64,000 nt of DNA from Chromobacterium sp. IIBBL 290-4 (GTDB lineage: Bacteria > Pseudomonadota > Gammaproteobacteria > Burkholderiales > Chromobacteriaceae): assembly GCF_024207115.1 (NCBI RefSeq), contig NZ_CP100128.1, positions 1,240,001 to 1,304,000 of the forward strand. Reading direction: 5' to 3'. How positions within the stretch are numbered: the first letter of the stretch is position 1; each line of letters starts with the position of its first letter. Below, piece by piece: positions 36,262 to 46,167 of this stretch. The translations under genes and the position numbers were made by a program. Below the pieces are notes generated by a model. It ran no database searches, was not told the origin of the DNA, and saw nothing but the letters and a program-made list of their open reading frames with translations.

Positions 36262-37100
36262 GGCTTTGTTGCACAAATAAAGGCTTGCGTCTGCTTGGTA
36301 GAGTGACGGCCTGAGCAAGCCCCTCCCTCCAAAGTACCAAACCACCAACTGGCAGACCTACAACCAGTCCCTCAGACAACGAGGGCTACTCCTTCGCATG
36401 CCCAGCAAAGACATGAACTGGCAGACTGGGCCGCTCCCGACTTCAGCACGCTTTCCCGCCACCGAAAGACTTGCAGGGTGTGCATCCCGATACAGAGGAA
36501 GCAGGGGTGTCTGCATCTGCTGGTGGATAGCACTGGTATCAAGATGATGGGCGAAGGCGAGTGGAAGTTGAAAAAGCAAGGTGCAGATTGCCGCCGCCAA
36601 TGGCACAAGCTACATCTGAGCATTGATGTGCAAACGTAGGAATCCGTGCTATGGATACAACCGACAATCGCACCGACGATGCCACGATGTTGCTGGAATT
36701 GCTGTCACACATTCCAGAGGCAAAGGAGCTGGCAACGGTGACGACGAATGGGCCTTACGGCACACGCCTGTGTCACGCAGCGATTGCAGAGCGTGGAGCT
36801 GCAGCTATCTCACCCGCGTCGAAACGGCCAATTTTGGAAAGGGAATTCACGGGGCAATCAGGCTCGCAATGAGTCACTGCTCTCCATGAAATATCTGGGG
36901 CCAACTCTCTGGAAAAGGTGGAGTGGCTACCCGCTCATCAACCGTATCGAATACAACCAACTTGGCGGAAAAGTCCGTGGCAAGACCCGCGTCGTCAACT
37001 GCGAAAATGCCTACGTCCGAAACATCAACAGAAAAAGGATGCTGAAGACTGTCTACCGTGGCCGCAATCTGACCAGTCGTATTGTCGGGAAGGCGCACCG
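36262..37100 (+). pseudogene. Degraded IS5-family (IS903-type) insertion sequence
   Basis: The left end GGCTTTGTTGCACAAATAAAGGC (from 36262) is an IS903-type terminus. Pieces of the transposase follow in changing frames: NWQTYNQSLRQRG and RMPSKDMNW, then STGIKMMGEGEWKLKKQGA, then TTDNRTDDATMLLELLSHIPEAKELATV, YGTRLCHAAIAERGA, and LWKRWSGY. At least three frameshifts or stops separate them, and no matching right terminus was found. Non-functional. Confidence 0.72.
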
Positions 37101-37852
37101 TCCTTTGCTTTTCGTTAGATGCATCGTGTCCTCGGTCCCAGAACCAAACAGACCATTGCTTGTTAGGCGAGTGGTGTGACAAGATGAAATCCATCATGTC
37201 TTCAATTTTTGATGGATTACGGATAGGCTCACATGCGGACTCTGCCGGCGCATCAGACGGATGTCGAGGAACTGGTGCAGGTACTGTGCGAGACTTCAGT
37301 CCCCAAAAAAACCGTGCAGAATTTTTAAGATTGCCATGTTCGCGCTTACCCGTTTGAGGTAGCTCTGATGGGCACGCTTATTATGCGCGAAAATCCATGC
37401 GGAACATCTTCGTGTGGCGTCCCGCCCACCCACCTATAGTCACAAGCCGCCAGCATCACAGCTCCGCCTGGTTGCGTCTTCGATGCGCACAAGCTTGCTG
37501 AGGCGAATCAACTGGGGAGCGGCGCCAGCAAGTGCCAGACCGGACAGGGTTTGCTTGACCGCGGTTGCTCACTGGTCGGGAGAGAGCGAGGCTCTCGAGG
37601 CGCAAGTCTCGGGTTGGTGGCCCCAGAAGGTTGCGATTTTTGAATAAATACCTATATTTTTGCTACCAATCAAAAAAATGCTCGATATTGGAACGCTTCT
37701 GCGCTTAAATGCGTTATAGATAATCGGATGACGCGGGTCTGTTGGTTGACAGGCAAACAGTAGAGGCGTCAACTCGACTCTCAGGGGGCCGTCGGCAAGC
37801 AGGTGCCAACGATGGCGCCATGAGTCGCCAAGACACCAGGTAGGGGCACCAG
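37101..37852. other. Remnant-like region without intact gene
   Basis: Short interrupted frames in both strands and no recognisable protein. The last ~200 bases before 37853 are more AT-rich and include the likely promoter of the ABC-three-component operon. Base composition shifts several times, consistent with a patchwork of old insertions. Confidence 0.4.
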
Positions 37853-38776
37853 TTGATTCAAACAGATTACGGAACATTCGACGGTACAAGCTGGGAGCGC
37901 TTATGCCAGAAAGCGTTCAAGCTCAAATTTGGCTCACTCTATCAACGGATGCCAGCATCTCCCGGAGACTATGGGATAGAAGGCTGGACCATTGATGGCA
38001 TGGCATTCCAATGCTATTGCCCCGAGAAAAACTACACTCAGGATGAGTTACGTAGTGCCATCCAAAGCAAAATCACGCGGGATGTCTCCAAGTTAAAGCT
38101 TTACCAAACCCAAATTGCCAGTCGTATCGGCAATACGAAGATTCAAAAGTGGCTCCTTGTTACCCCTGTTTTCGAGCATAACAATCTGCACGAACATGCC
38201 AGAAAGAAAGAAATAGAAGCACGAGAATGGGAGCTTTCAATTCTTCACGATGATTTCACGATTCTTATTCAGGATGCGGGATATTACGCTACAGAGTTCG
38301 AACAATGTCGTCGCTCGGAAGGCCTTCCATTGCAATTGGGGCCAGTTGTGACCGCTGAAGATGTGCTTCCACAGGCGCCAGAGGAGTTTGAAGAGCTCAT
38401 CGACCGTAAAAACAGGGTGCGACTCCGAGATAAGGCTGGTTTAACCTCGTTCGAGACCGAATTACAAAAGTTCAATACACTCACTGCAACTAAATTTTTA
38501 AAATGTGATGAGCATCTCGCCACTATAGAGCGGACGTCACCCCAAGCGTTTCAACAAATCATCCGAGTTATTGGTCACTACGCCGAGGAGATGCAGGAAC
38601 TCCAGGTTGCTTGGGTTGGCGAGCCTAACGGATTGGTCGAGGAGGTGAAAACTGAACTCGGACGTCGACTCGAAGAGGATTTGAAGGGAACTATGGGTTT
38701 TAGTGATGCTCGACGATTGGCAGATTTAATGGTTTCACGCTGGCTGGCGGTCTGTCAGCTGGACTTCACGGAGTAA
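37853..38776 (+). CDS. ABC-three-component system effector, nuclease-like N-terminus
   Basis: 307 residues from TTG 37853 (GGGG upstream; no better start in frame). Residues ~8-60 resemble a restriction-endonuclease (PD-(D/E)XK-like) core: WERLCQKAFKLKFG, then GDYGIEGW (D39, E43) and AFQCYCPE, where the usual QxK is QCY. The rest is helical. Genes of this kind head three-gene ABC-3C/Lamassu-type anti-phage operons, in which the SMC-like ATPase senses DNA and releases the effector. The 9-base gap to the next gene indicates one transcript. Confidence 0.68.
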   Translation: MIQTDYGTFDGTSWERLCQKAFKLKFGSLYQRMPASPGDYGIEGWTIDGMAFQCYCPEKNYTQDELRSAIQSKITRDVSKLKLYQTQIASRIGNTKIQKWLLVTPVFEHNNLHEHARKKEIEAREWELSILHDDFTILIQDAGYYATEFEQCRRSEGLPLQLGPVVTAEDVLPQAPEEFEELIDRKNRVRLRDKAGLTSFETELQKFNTLTATKFLKCDEHLATIERTSPQAFQQIIRVIGHYAEEMQELQVAWVGEPNGLVEEVKTELGRRLEEDLKGTMGFSDARRLADLMVSRWLAVCQLDFTE

Positions 38777-38785
38777 GTTGAGCTT

Positions 38786-39226
38786 ATGAGTCACCTTGCC
38801 TTTAACTTACGTCCGTCGGTAGTACTTCCTGACCATCGTCCCTTATACAAGATTACTCAGCTATTACTGGTGCTTATGCTCGCATCACACGGCAAGAAAT
38901 CCAGCACAGTTCGACTTCATCTTTTTAATTGGATTCTGAAAGATGGCGCCCGGCGTACAAAACTCACCCACGCATCGGTTACCAAAAGTCTTCAGTTTCC
39001 GGCATGGGGTTTAGACCCGGCCCTCGACACAGCTCTCGCGTTTGCAAAAGCGGATGGCCTTATTGAAAGCACATCCACAGGTGTAAAACTGACGGCTCAT
39101 GGTCAAGAGTTTTGTACGCGTGCGCTGAAAGCCGGCCTCTTTGAAGAAGATGAAGCGTATTTAAAGAAAATAGGACTTACCATCACTGAGAAGATGGTCG
39201 GGACAATCGTCGAAAGGTGGACTTGA
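38786..39226 (+). CDS. ABC-three-component system middle component
   Basis: 146 residues. It starts SHLAFNLRPSVVLPDHRPLYKITQLLLVLMLASHGKKSST and shows a winged-helix-like centre and the TITEKMVGTIVERWT tail. Small helical middle components of this length sit between effector and ATPase in ABC-3C operons and bridge them. The stop is 2 bases before the ATPase start chosen here. Assigned mainly from position and pattern. Confidence 0.68.
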   Translation: MSHLAFNLRPSVVLPDHRPLYKITQLLLVLMLASHGKKSSTVRLHLFNWILKDGARRTKLTHASVTKSLQFPAWGLDPALDTALAFAKADGLIESTSTGVKLTAHGQEFCTRALKAGLFEEDEAYLKKIGLTITEKMVGTIVERWT

Positions 39227-39228
39227 TA

Positions 39229-41289
39229 ATGTTCATCCGCGCAGTCGAGATACGTATCAACAGTGGTAACGAGCGCTTTGGTTTCCGGTGTAAATTTGAT
39301 TCTGGCCTCAATATCATCAAGGGAAGGAACTCGTCCGGGAAAAGTACGCTTGTTAACACCCTTATGTATGCTCTAGGGTTAGAAGAACTTATTGGAGTCA
39401 AAGGTGAGCGTGCGCTCACATCTGCAGTACGGGACCGGTTCCAGTATGACGGGCGACCTCATGAAATTCAAAAGTCTGCCGTTCTCGTCGAATTACAAAA
39501 CTCTGCCGGAAATGTCGTTACTTTTCGACGGCCAATCCGGAATGACGATAAGTCAACGAAGCTTGTCGAGGCTTTTGATGGAGCAATACTGACTGGGCCT
39601 GTCAGCGACCGTGCTTTGGCGACCCCGCTATTTCTCCATGACCCAGGTGCAGCTCTGTATGAAGAAGGATTCTTAAAATACTTAGAGTCCTTCCTTGGGC
39701 TGCAGCTTCCACGGGTTCAATCCTCCACGGGTGGTCTTACTAGACTCTACCCGCAGGTAGTTGCTGCGGCTTTGTTCATTGAGCAAAAGCGTGGCTGGAC
39801 CGATTACATAGCAAACATCCCCTTCTATCAAATACTTGGAGCTCCGACTAGAGTCGTACAATATCTCCTCGGGCTTGAATGCTTTGAGCTAGAAGAAAAG
39901 AGGGCGCTCAATGAGCAAATGATAAGTCGACTCCAATCCGACTGGGCAAATTTGCTGTCGGAACTTACCGGTGTCCTCCAGCCTCTTGGTATCGCAACAC
40001 GTGGTATCCCGAAGGTCCCAACCTCGACATTTTCCGCAGATAACGCTTCTATTGTGGTGCGTATCAACTCGGAGGACGTACTTGTATCCGAAGCTGTTGC
40101 AACAAAAGCTAAGGAATGGGACGTTATTGAAGAGGCGCGTGTAGGTGGCCCGAAGTCAGCGTCTCCGGATGTCATTCAGTTGTTGAATACTGAAACGGTG
40201 AAACTTGAACGTCTTGCTCAGCAGTATGAGGAGCTTTCTAGCGAGGACCGACTTCACAGCATCAGTCTTCAAGAGTTCACGCAGCTGCTGAATCAGGCAG
40301 AGTCAGACCTGCGGAAAAACAAAACCACGCGTAAGTTGCATGACCTAGGAGCACAGGTTGGCCTTAGGACCGCCGAAGACCATTGTCCGACATGTGGCTC
40401 AGAGGTTGAGAATACGCTTTTACCTCGGACCGAAGGCGTCCTTCAGATGGACCTTCAGTCCAATATCGATTATCTGGAGGCACAGATACGCATGCTGAAG
40501 AGGCAGATTACGGGCCTTGAACATGTGCGCGAACAGAGTAAAAGCTCGCTCCAGCAGCTTGGAGCTAGTATTAATGAGCAGCGAGCATATGTTATTAGCA
40601 TTAGGAAGGGTGTCGTACAGTCAGATGCAACTTTAGAAGCGAGTATCCGTAAACAGGTTTTTCTTGAACGAGAGATACGTTCGCTGCAAGCCGCCGAGGC
40701 ACGTTTTTCCACATTCATCGAGCATGCGAAAACTATAGCGTTAAAAATGGAGAGTGCTGAGAAGTTTCGTAAAAGTCTGCCTAGTGACCTTTATTCGGAG
40801 ACAGACCGAGTCAAGATTACATTGCTTGAGAAGAATTTTCGCGCAAATGCTTCTTCGTTCGGATATACAAGCGCGGAGCCTAGCGAGGTAACAATTAATC
40901 GCGGCACGCTTTTGCCTGCCCTTGGCGACATTACTCTTCGTGAAGTGCTCAGGAAAAATGTGAAGTCTGAATCTTCGGCAAGTGACTTCGTTCGGCTAAT
41001 CTGGGCTTTTCTATTGGCGATTTATCAGACTTCCAGTATGAAAGAGTTTGTCGGAAATCATCCGGGCTTTCTGCTTTTTGACGAGCCTGGGCAGCACTCA
41101 ATGAGTGAGGTAAGTCAGAACGCTCTCATGCGGCTATTCTGTGGTGCTCAAGACTTGCAAAGTGTTGTAGCTGCTTCTTTCGATGAAAGTGAGGACCTTT
41201 TTCTTCGAGTTACGGAAGGTAGTAAATTTCACCTTATAGAACTGCCGGACAAAATCATCGCTCCAATGGCGCATGATGGAGTTATGTAG
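39229..41289 (+). CDS. SMC/Rad50-like ATPase of an ABC-three-component (Lamassu-related) system
   Basis: 686 residues from ATG 39229 (a GTG at 39217 would overlap the previous gene). Walker A GRNSSGKST at residues 32-40; a long helical middle with a zinc-hook-like CPTCG at 386-390 surrounded by heptad-rich coiled coil; Walker B LLFDEPGQHSMSE near residue 620 and the H/Q-type switch region. This is the pattern of LmuB/ABC-3C ATPases that recognise DNA ends or palindromes and trigger the partner nuclease. The signature and hook make an ATPase role certain; the anti-phage role is inferred from the operon. Confidence 0.82.
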   Translation: MFIRAVEIRINSGNERFGFRCKFDSGLNIIKGRNSSGKSTLVNTLMYALGLEELIGVKGERALTSAVRDRFQYDGRPHEIQKSAVLVELQNSAGNVVTFRRPIRNDDKSTKLVEAFDGAILTGPVSDRALATPLFLHDPGAALYEEGFLKYLESFLGLQLPRVQSSTGGLTRLYPQVVAAALFIEQKRGWTDYIANIPFYQILGAPTRVVQYLLGLECFELEEKRALNEQMISRLQSDWANLLSELTGVLQPLGIATRGIPKVPTSTFSADNASIVVRINSEDVLVSEAVATKAKEWDVIEEARVGGPKSASPDVIQLLNTETVKLERLAQQYEELSSEDRLHSISLQEFTQLLNQAESDLRKNKTTRKLHDLGAQVGLRTAEDHCPTCGSEVENTLLPRTEGVLQMDLQSNIDYLEAQIRMLKRQITGLEHVREQSKSSLQQLGASINEQRAYVISIRKGVVQSDATLEASIRKQVFLEREIRSLQAAEARFSTFIEHAKTIALKMESAEKFRKSLPSDLYSETDRVKITLLEKNFRANASSFGYTSAEPSEVTINRGTLLPALGDITLREVLRKNVKSESSASDFVRLIWAFLLAIYQTSSMKEFVGNHPGFLLFDEPGQHSMSEVSQNALMRLFCGAQDLQSVVAASFDESEDLFLRVTEGSKFHLIELPDKIIAPMAHDGVM

Positions 41290-42371
41290 TTGGCCTTCTG
41301 TTTGACGTACTGATGCTCATCACTAGACTATTGAGTACAACCGCTCGTAGCATAGTCCATCATGCAATTATTTTAAATTCATAGTTTGAATTTAGAGTCG
41401 CTAACAACACCTCAGGCTGCCGCTTGTAAGTCGCTGATTTGCCGTGTACGAGATTGCGAAGGATGTAGGTTTTGTTAGCGAGTCTTAGTAACAAATTCCG
41501 CTGCTGAAGGAAGGCATTTCGGGATGGCTTTTTCCTGCTCAAGGTAAGCAATTGTTCGGATAATTGCACACGCGGCGAAAATTGGACATGGCGCGTGCAA
41601 ACTATCGGCCTATGCAAACGGGCCGGCCTTGAAAAACATGTTTCCACCTACTACGGTGAAATTCTGTCAGTGCAACGCTGACCTGCAGTTTTGAGTGTGA
41701 ACCTGTCTGTTCGATGTGAGCCGCTACCGCGGTCGTACTCGCTATTTATGAGAGGGTACGATGCGGGAGCTGGCCATGGGGCGGGTTGTCTGCAGTAAGG
41801 GACAGTCGTTCAAAGTCCGGTCCAAGCCGGAGGAGGCTGTTTGCGCCTTTTTCTGGCTGAATGTGAGAACCGCTTATCCCGAACTGCCGGGAGCCACCAA
41901 CAGCCAAGCGCGGCGGTGGGGCCTCGTTGCTGAACACTCCCCTGTTCGTCATCACGACCAACCTAGCCGAGTTCGTCTTGCAGGCTCTCCGACCGGCCAC
42001 GCGATTACCCGTTTTAACACACATTGTCTCGAGCGCTGCAGCATAGGTTCACCACTCCGTGCGACGCCATCACTACACCTTGTAACGCTAACGTTACATG
42101 CGCGTAACGCGAAAAAAATTTCCGCCGAAGCCCTCTCTGCCGAATCAATAATTTCCCGTTTTATTGCTTGTAACGTCTGCAAATTAGCCTCTATTTTTCA
42201 TAAAAACACTCAGATAAGCTGCGCGGTTTATCGTTCTATTGACCGCCTGATGTTGAGCAAAATCCGCACTTCATATTTCCCTTCCAGCCCTTCCGCCGCA
42301 AGCGTCATTGTGTATGCCAGGACTCGTGGCCAGAGCGTTCTGCTATGCCGAGCCTCCAAGGGAGGTGTGTC
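41290..42371. other. Intergenic region with candidate left end of the Tn7-like element
   Basis: No convincing gene (the longest open frame, 41761-42375, has non-protein-like composition). From 42081 to 42175 there are repeated GTAACG words (42082, 42103, 42168) and an inverted pair GTAACG-CTAA-CGTTAC (42082-42097). Clustered short repeats ~200-300 bases before tnsA are what TnsB-binding sites at a transposon end look like; TGT at 42081 is a possible terminus. The matching right end was not found. Confidence 0.4.
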
Positions 42372-43145
42372 ATGAGCCGAACCTCTGCATCCTATGGCCG
42401 TCGCGGTCGGGTGGATGATGCCAACACGGGAGTCCGTCATCCGGCCCCCACCTACGGTAAAGCCAAGCTGGGTACGTACAGCCAGAAGGCAAATGGGAAC
42501 ATCAACGTCGAGCAGGAGGCTGAGCGTTTCGTTTCACATCTGCTGGCGATTGACCCACGCGTTCGCGGTTTTCAGCCGCAGCCCTTCTGTGTCGACTTGA
42601 TTGACAAGTGCTTGTTACTGACCAAAGCCGCCCGAAGCGCGGCCTGGCACGCGTATCGCGAACTGCCAGGGCCGAAACTCTACACCCCCGATTTCAGTGT
42701 GGTCTGGCAAGACGGGCTGCATTACGCGGTTGAGGTCAAGCTGGAAGGTTTCGAGGGTGACGAAGCGTACTGGGAAAAAATCGCGCGCGCCCGTCCGATT
42801 CTCACGGCCAATGGCTACCCGCTGCGCACCTTGGTCATGCCGACGAACACAGCCCATCCGCTGAGGACGAACGCGCGCCTCCTCAAGCAGGCCATGCATC
42901 AACGTCATACCTACCTTACCGCAGCGCTGGTCGAACGCGTGAGAGAGCGCTGTGAAGCGGGGCCGGTCACCGTACGTACCCTGTGCGAAGACCTCCAGCT
43001 ATTGCCCGACCTGATGCCGGTGTTGCTGGTCAGCGGTTTGCTGACAGCAGACGTGGCCCATCACCCCATCCGCGGCACGCTTGAGGTTTCCCTCGCGCAG
43101 GGTGACCTGAGCCACCTGTGTTTGCTGGAGGAGGTGGAACGATGA
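42372..43145 (+). CDS. TnsA-like transposon endonuclease
   Basis: 257 residues from ATG 42372 with GGGAGG upstream. Restriction-endonuclease fold catalytic positions are visible: E49 in NVEQEAERF, D107 in YTPDFSVVW and E121-V-K123 in AVEVKLE. A C-terminal winged-helix part follows (VRTLCEDLQLLPDLMPVLLVSGLL). TnsA cuts the 5' ends of Tn7-like elements and with TnsB permits cut-and-paste movement. The stop overlaps the tnsB start (ATGA). Confidence 0.85.
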   Translation: MSRTSASYGRRGRVDDANTGVRHPAPTYGKAKLGTYSQKANGNINVEQEAERFVSHLLAIDPRVRGFQPQPFCVDLIDKCLLLTKAARSAAWHAYRELPGPKLYTPDFSVVWQDGLHYAVEVKLEGFEGDEAYWEKIARARPILTANGYPLRTLVMPTNTAHPLRTNARLLKQAMHQRHTYLTAALVERVRERCEAGPVTVRTLCEDLQLLPDLMPVLLVSGLLTADVAHHPIRGTLEVSLAQGDLSHLCLLEEVER

Positions 43146-45178
43146 TGCACACCCTCCTGTTGAATGACCGGCTGGCACCGCCGATGAACCACGACGCCTA
43201 CCTTGAGGTGCTCGACCCGCGCCCGCGTGACGGCTGCGTCAGAGTATTCGATGCCGCCAAGCGTGCCGACCGCTATGTGGAGGTGGCGATGCTCACAGCG
43301 GACCTCTACGCAGGCAAGCTCACCCTGTTGCGCGCAGGCAAACCGCGCTTCAGCCAAGCCGCCCAACACAGTGACACGAAGCTTCACGATAAAATCCATG
43401 TCATCCAGGAGGCAATGCGGCGCATCCGTGACCTCCAGAAGCGGCTAAGCGTGAGCTTTGCGAAGGCCTACCACTACGCGGCCGAAGCGTATCGCGATGC
43501 AGCGGGGCCGCAGTCGGAGCCCTTTCCTCCGCAGTCGACGATGTATCGCTACCGACAACGCGAGCTGGCCGGTTTGCCCGTGCTGCGTGGTGACCGAAAC
43601 AAGGGCAACCGCTCGCCGCGCTACTCCCAAGAAGTCATCAACACGATTTGCATACTGGCGGAGTTGCACTATCTGGTCCCCCAATCGCGCTGGTCACTCG
43701 AAACCTTGACCAACACGGTCAACCGGTCGGTACGGGGCAGTCTTGTCCCGCTGGATTCCCCAAGGATTAGCAAGAAGTTCGTCAGGAACACCATCCGGCG
43801 TTTTGTCCAAGCGAACCCGGACGACGACCGGATGCTGCCAAGCCAGGCTATTGCGGGAACCGCCATTGCGAAACAGCGCATCCGGGTCGAAATGCCCTTT
43901 GAGCGGGTGGAGCAGGATGCGCTGCATCTGCCCTTTGTCATCCAGACCCCTAGCGGTGTCAGCAGCCAGGTCTGGCTGGTGCATGCCATTGACTGTTGTA
44001 CGGGCCATCCCATGGGTTGGCGGCTGGTGGTGGGGGCGCCCACCGACACCGACTCGCTGGCCTGTGCGGAGATGTACATGGCGCCCGTCAGACTCAAGCG
44101 CCTAGCGGCCTTGGGCATTGACTGCACCTGGGCCGCGTGCGGCACGCCAGGACTTCTCGTCTTCGACAACGGGGCCGAAGCCAAGACCTGGCGCATCGAA
44201 AAGCTGGAGCGGCTTGGCGTCGACGTCAGACATTGCCGCGCCCGCGCCGGGCAGGAGAAACCCTTCATTGAGCGTCTGAATCTCTCGCTCAAGAAGGCGC
44301 TGGAGGCCTTAGCGGGCTGTACGCGCTTCGATGGAAAAGATGGGCAGCGCGACCCCATTGCGCTGGGCGACCGACTCATGACGCTCGAGGAACTCGAACG
44401 CTGGATTGTGCGCTGGTTGTATGAAGACTGGATTCATCAACCCTTAGACCGTCTGACTTGGGAGGTGGTCCTCTCAGAATCCACCATCAAGGGAGAGACC
44501 CCGGCCACGCGCTGGCAACATTTCGAATCATCCTGCTACGCGATTTCCCTGCCGCCGTCGCGCGCAGAATGGTTGTCGGCACTCTACGAACATACGGCGC
44601 GCACGCTGAACCGAAAGACCGGTATCTCGCAGGAAGGAATGAACTACAAGGGCGATAGCTTGCCCGCGTTGATTCACCGCCATGGCGAAGGGCAAATGGT
44701 GCACGTGCTCTACAATCCGGACGACTTTCGTTACATCTACGTGGATGACGGTGATGAGCGGCCGCTGGTCACGCTGGTCAACGAGCACGTCCGCCCCGAA
44801 ACACCCGCCTGGACATTTCAAGAGGCCAAGGCGCGTTTGAAGCTTCAGAAGTCCAGCATCGAGCTTGCTCCCCAAGCCCAGAAGTTCAAGGACGCACTGC
44901 ACGAGCAAGTGGTCGCGGACTCGCTGGCACCTAAGCGCAAAAAAGCCAGCAAGCATGAACGCAACCGCGAAACGGCCCAACGGGAAAAGCATGCTCGCGC
45001 TGTGACGCGGGCATCCCAGCAACCAGGGCCACGGCCGCCACCGACCGTGTCTGGACGCAGCACCGACTGGACGTCAGACAGCCCGCCAGCGTCCGCTACC
45101 ACACCACCGGTTGCACCGTTGCTTGACGATGTCGTGCTGCTGCCGGTTCTGGCCCGTGACAGTGGGGGTCTGTTGTGA
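43142..45178 (+). CDS. TnsB-like DDE transposase (Tn7-like/Mu family)
   Basis: 678 residues from ATG 43142, overlapping tnsA. Features: N-terminal DNA-binding helices, integrase-core acidic residues in RVEQDALHLPF, LLVFDNGAEAK and KPFIERLNLSLKKA (DDE), and a Mu-type C-terminal domain (VLYNPDDFRYIYVDDG). The extreme C-terminus is basic, then proline-rich and acidic, fitting a tail that contacts TnsC. It joins the transposon ends to target DNA. Confidence 0.9.
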   Translation: MMHTLLLNDRLAPPMNHDAYLEVLDPRPRDGCVRVFDAAKRADRYVEVAMLTADLYAGKLTLLRAGKPRFSQAAQHSDTKLHDKIHVIQEAMRRIRDLQKRLSVSFAKAYHYAAEAYRDAAGPQSEPFPPQSTMYRYRQRELAGLPVLRGDRNKGNRSPRYSQEVINTICILAELHYLVPQSRWSLETLTNTVNRSVRGSLVPLDSPRISKKFVRNTIRRFVQANPDDDRMLPSQAIAGTAIAKQRIRVEMPFERVEQDALHLPFVIQTPSGVSSQVWLVHAIDCCTGHPMGWRLVVGAPTDTDSLACAEMYMAPVRLKRLAALGIDCTWAACGTPGLLVFDNGAEAKTWRIEKLERLGVDVRHCRARAGQEKPFIERLNLSLKKALEALAGCTRFDGKDGQRDPIALGDRLMTLEELERWIVRWLYEDWIHQPLDRLTWEVVLSESTIKGETPATRWQHFESSCYAISLPPSRAEWLSALYEHTARTLNRKTGISQEGMNYKGDSLPALIHRHGEGQMVHVLYNPDDFRYIYVDDGDERPLVTLVNEHVRPETPAWTFQEAKARLKLQKSSIELAPQAQKFKDALHEQVVADSLAPKRKKASKHERNRETAQREKHARAVTRASQQPGPRPPPTVSGRSTDWTSDSPPASATTPPVAPLLDDVVLLPVLARDSGGLL

Positions 45179-46167
45179 CCACGCCCGGCAAACAACTGCG
45201 CATCGCTCTCGAAACCTGCGAACTGCCGCACCCGCAGTTCCTCGCGCATTTCAAGCCGCTCAGGCAGTGTATCGAGGACGCCATGGATGGTGCTGCCAGC
45301 CGTGTAGAACAGCTGGTCGGGCCTTCCCGCGCGGGTAAGTCGATGCTTATCGAGAAGCTGAAACGGGATTACCCGGAAACGAAGGTCAATGGCCGTCGGC
45401 AGGTTCCTGTCCTGGTCGTGGAGCTGGAGACGCCAGTCTCGCCCAGGCTGCTACCCTCATGCGTCCTCGCGGCGCTCGGTTTGCCTGTGCCGGAGAATGC
45501 CAGAATGGGCGCCTTGAACGCCCGCATGCAGAAACAACTGGATTTGGCCGGTACCCGCGTCGTGCTGTTTGATGAAGTGAACCATCTGGTCGAGCGGGGC
45601 ACGCGCGTGTTACCTCCCGAGGCTGGCGACTGGTTCAAGGTGCTGGCGGACAAACAGAGGCGTACCTTGGTGCTTTCCGGTACGCCCTTGGTGGAGCGCA
45701 TGGTCCAGCAGCACACGCAGTTGCGCATGCGTGCCTCGGCACCTCGCCGGCTGATGCCTTACGACTCGCGCGTGCCAGACCAGCTGCAGGCGTTCCATGC
45801 CTGTGTGGCAACCTATGCGAACCTCTTCAAGGAGGCCGGTTTTCCGATTGCACTGCCTGCGTCAGCGTTGACCTACCAGTGCTACCTGCTCTCCGGCGGG
45901 CTTATCGGCGTGCTCAGCAAATTCATGCGTGAACTCGTTCGTCACATGGCGTATGAGACACCACGGGCCCTGACATTTGCGGACTGTCAGGCAGCGGTGC
46001 GGACCATCGAAGTCTCCGGCTCCCCCCGCTTTCCGGCGTTTGAACGACCGGAGGTGGTGATGACGGATACTGCGCCGGCTGCCCTTCATCAGGCCTTTGT
46101 GCAGGTGATGCACGACAACGACATCCCGGTACCGCTCATTCCTGAACGGGTAGGAGGCATCCAATGA
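45175..46167 (+). CDS. TnsC/TniB-like AAA+ ATPase
   Basis: 330 residues from GTG 45175, overlapping the tnsB stop by 4 bases. Walker A GPSRAGKS at residues 49-56, Walker B RVVLFDEVNHLV, and sensor VLSGTPLVERM. TnsC links target-selector proteins to the TnsAB transposase. It is shorter than Tn7 TnsC and close to TniB-type lengths. Confidence 0.9.
   Translation: MTTPGKQLRIALETCELPHPQFLAHFKPLRQCIEDAMDGAASRVEQLVGPSRAGKSMLIEKLKRDYPETKVNGRRQVPVLVVELETPVSPRLLPSCVLAALGLPVPENARMGALNARMQKQLDLAGTRVVLFDEVNHLVERGTRVLPPEAGDWFKVLADKQRRTLVLSGTPLVERMVQQHTQLRMRASAPRRLMPYDSRVPDQLQAFHACVATYANLFKEAGFPIALPASALTYQCYLLSGGLIGVLSKFMRELVRHMAYETPRALTFADCQAAVRTIEVSGSPRFPAFERPEVVMTDTAPAALHQAFVQVMHDNDIPVPLIPERVGGIQ

Noticed and set aside
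36874..37197. Minus-strand 107-codon frame in the IS relic
   Set aside because: Mostly antisense to the transposase remnant, with no recognised family for the rest.
41761..42375. 204-codon frame upstream of tnsA
   Set aside because: No recognisable fold, unnatural composition, overlaps the tnsA start and covers the candidate transposon-end repeats.
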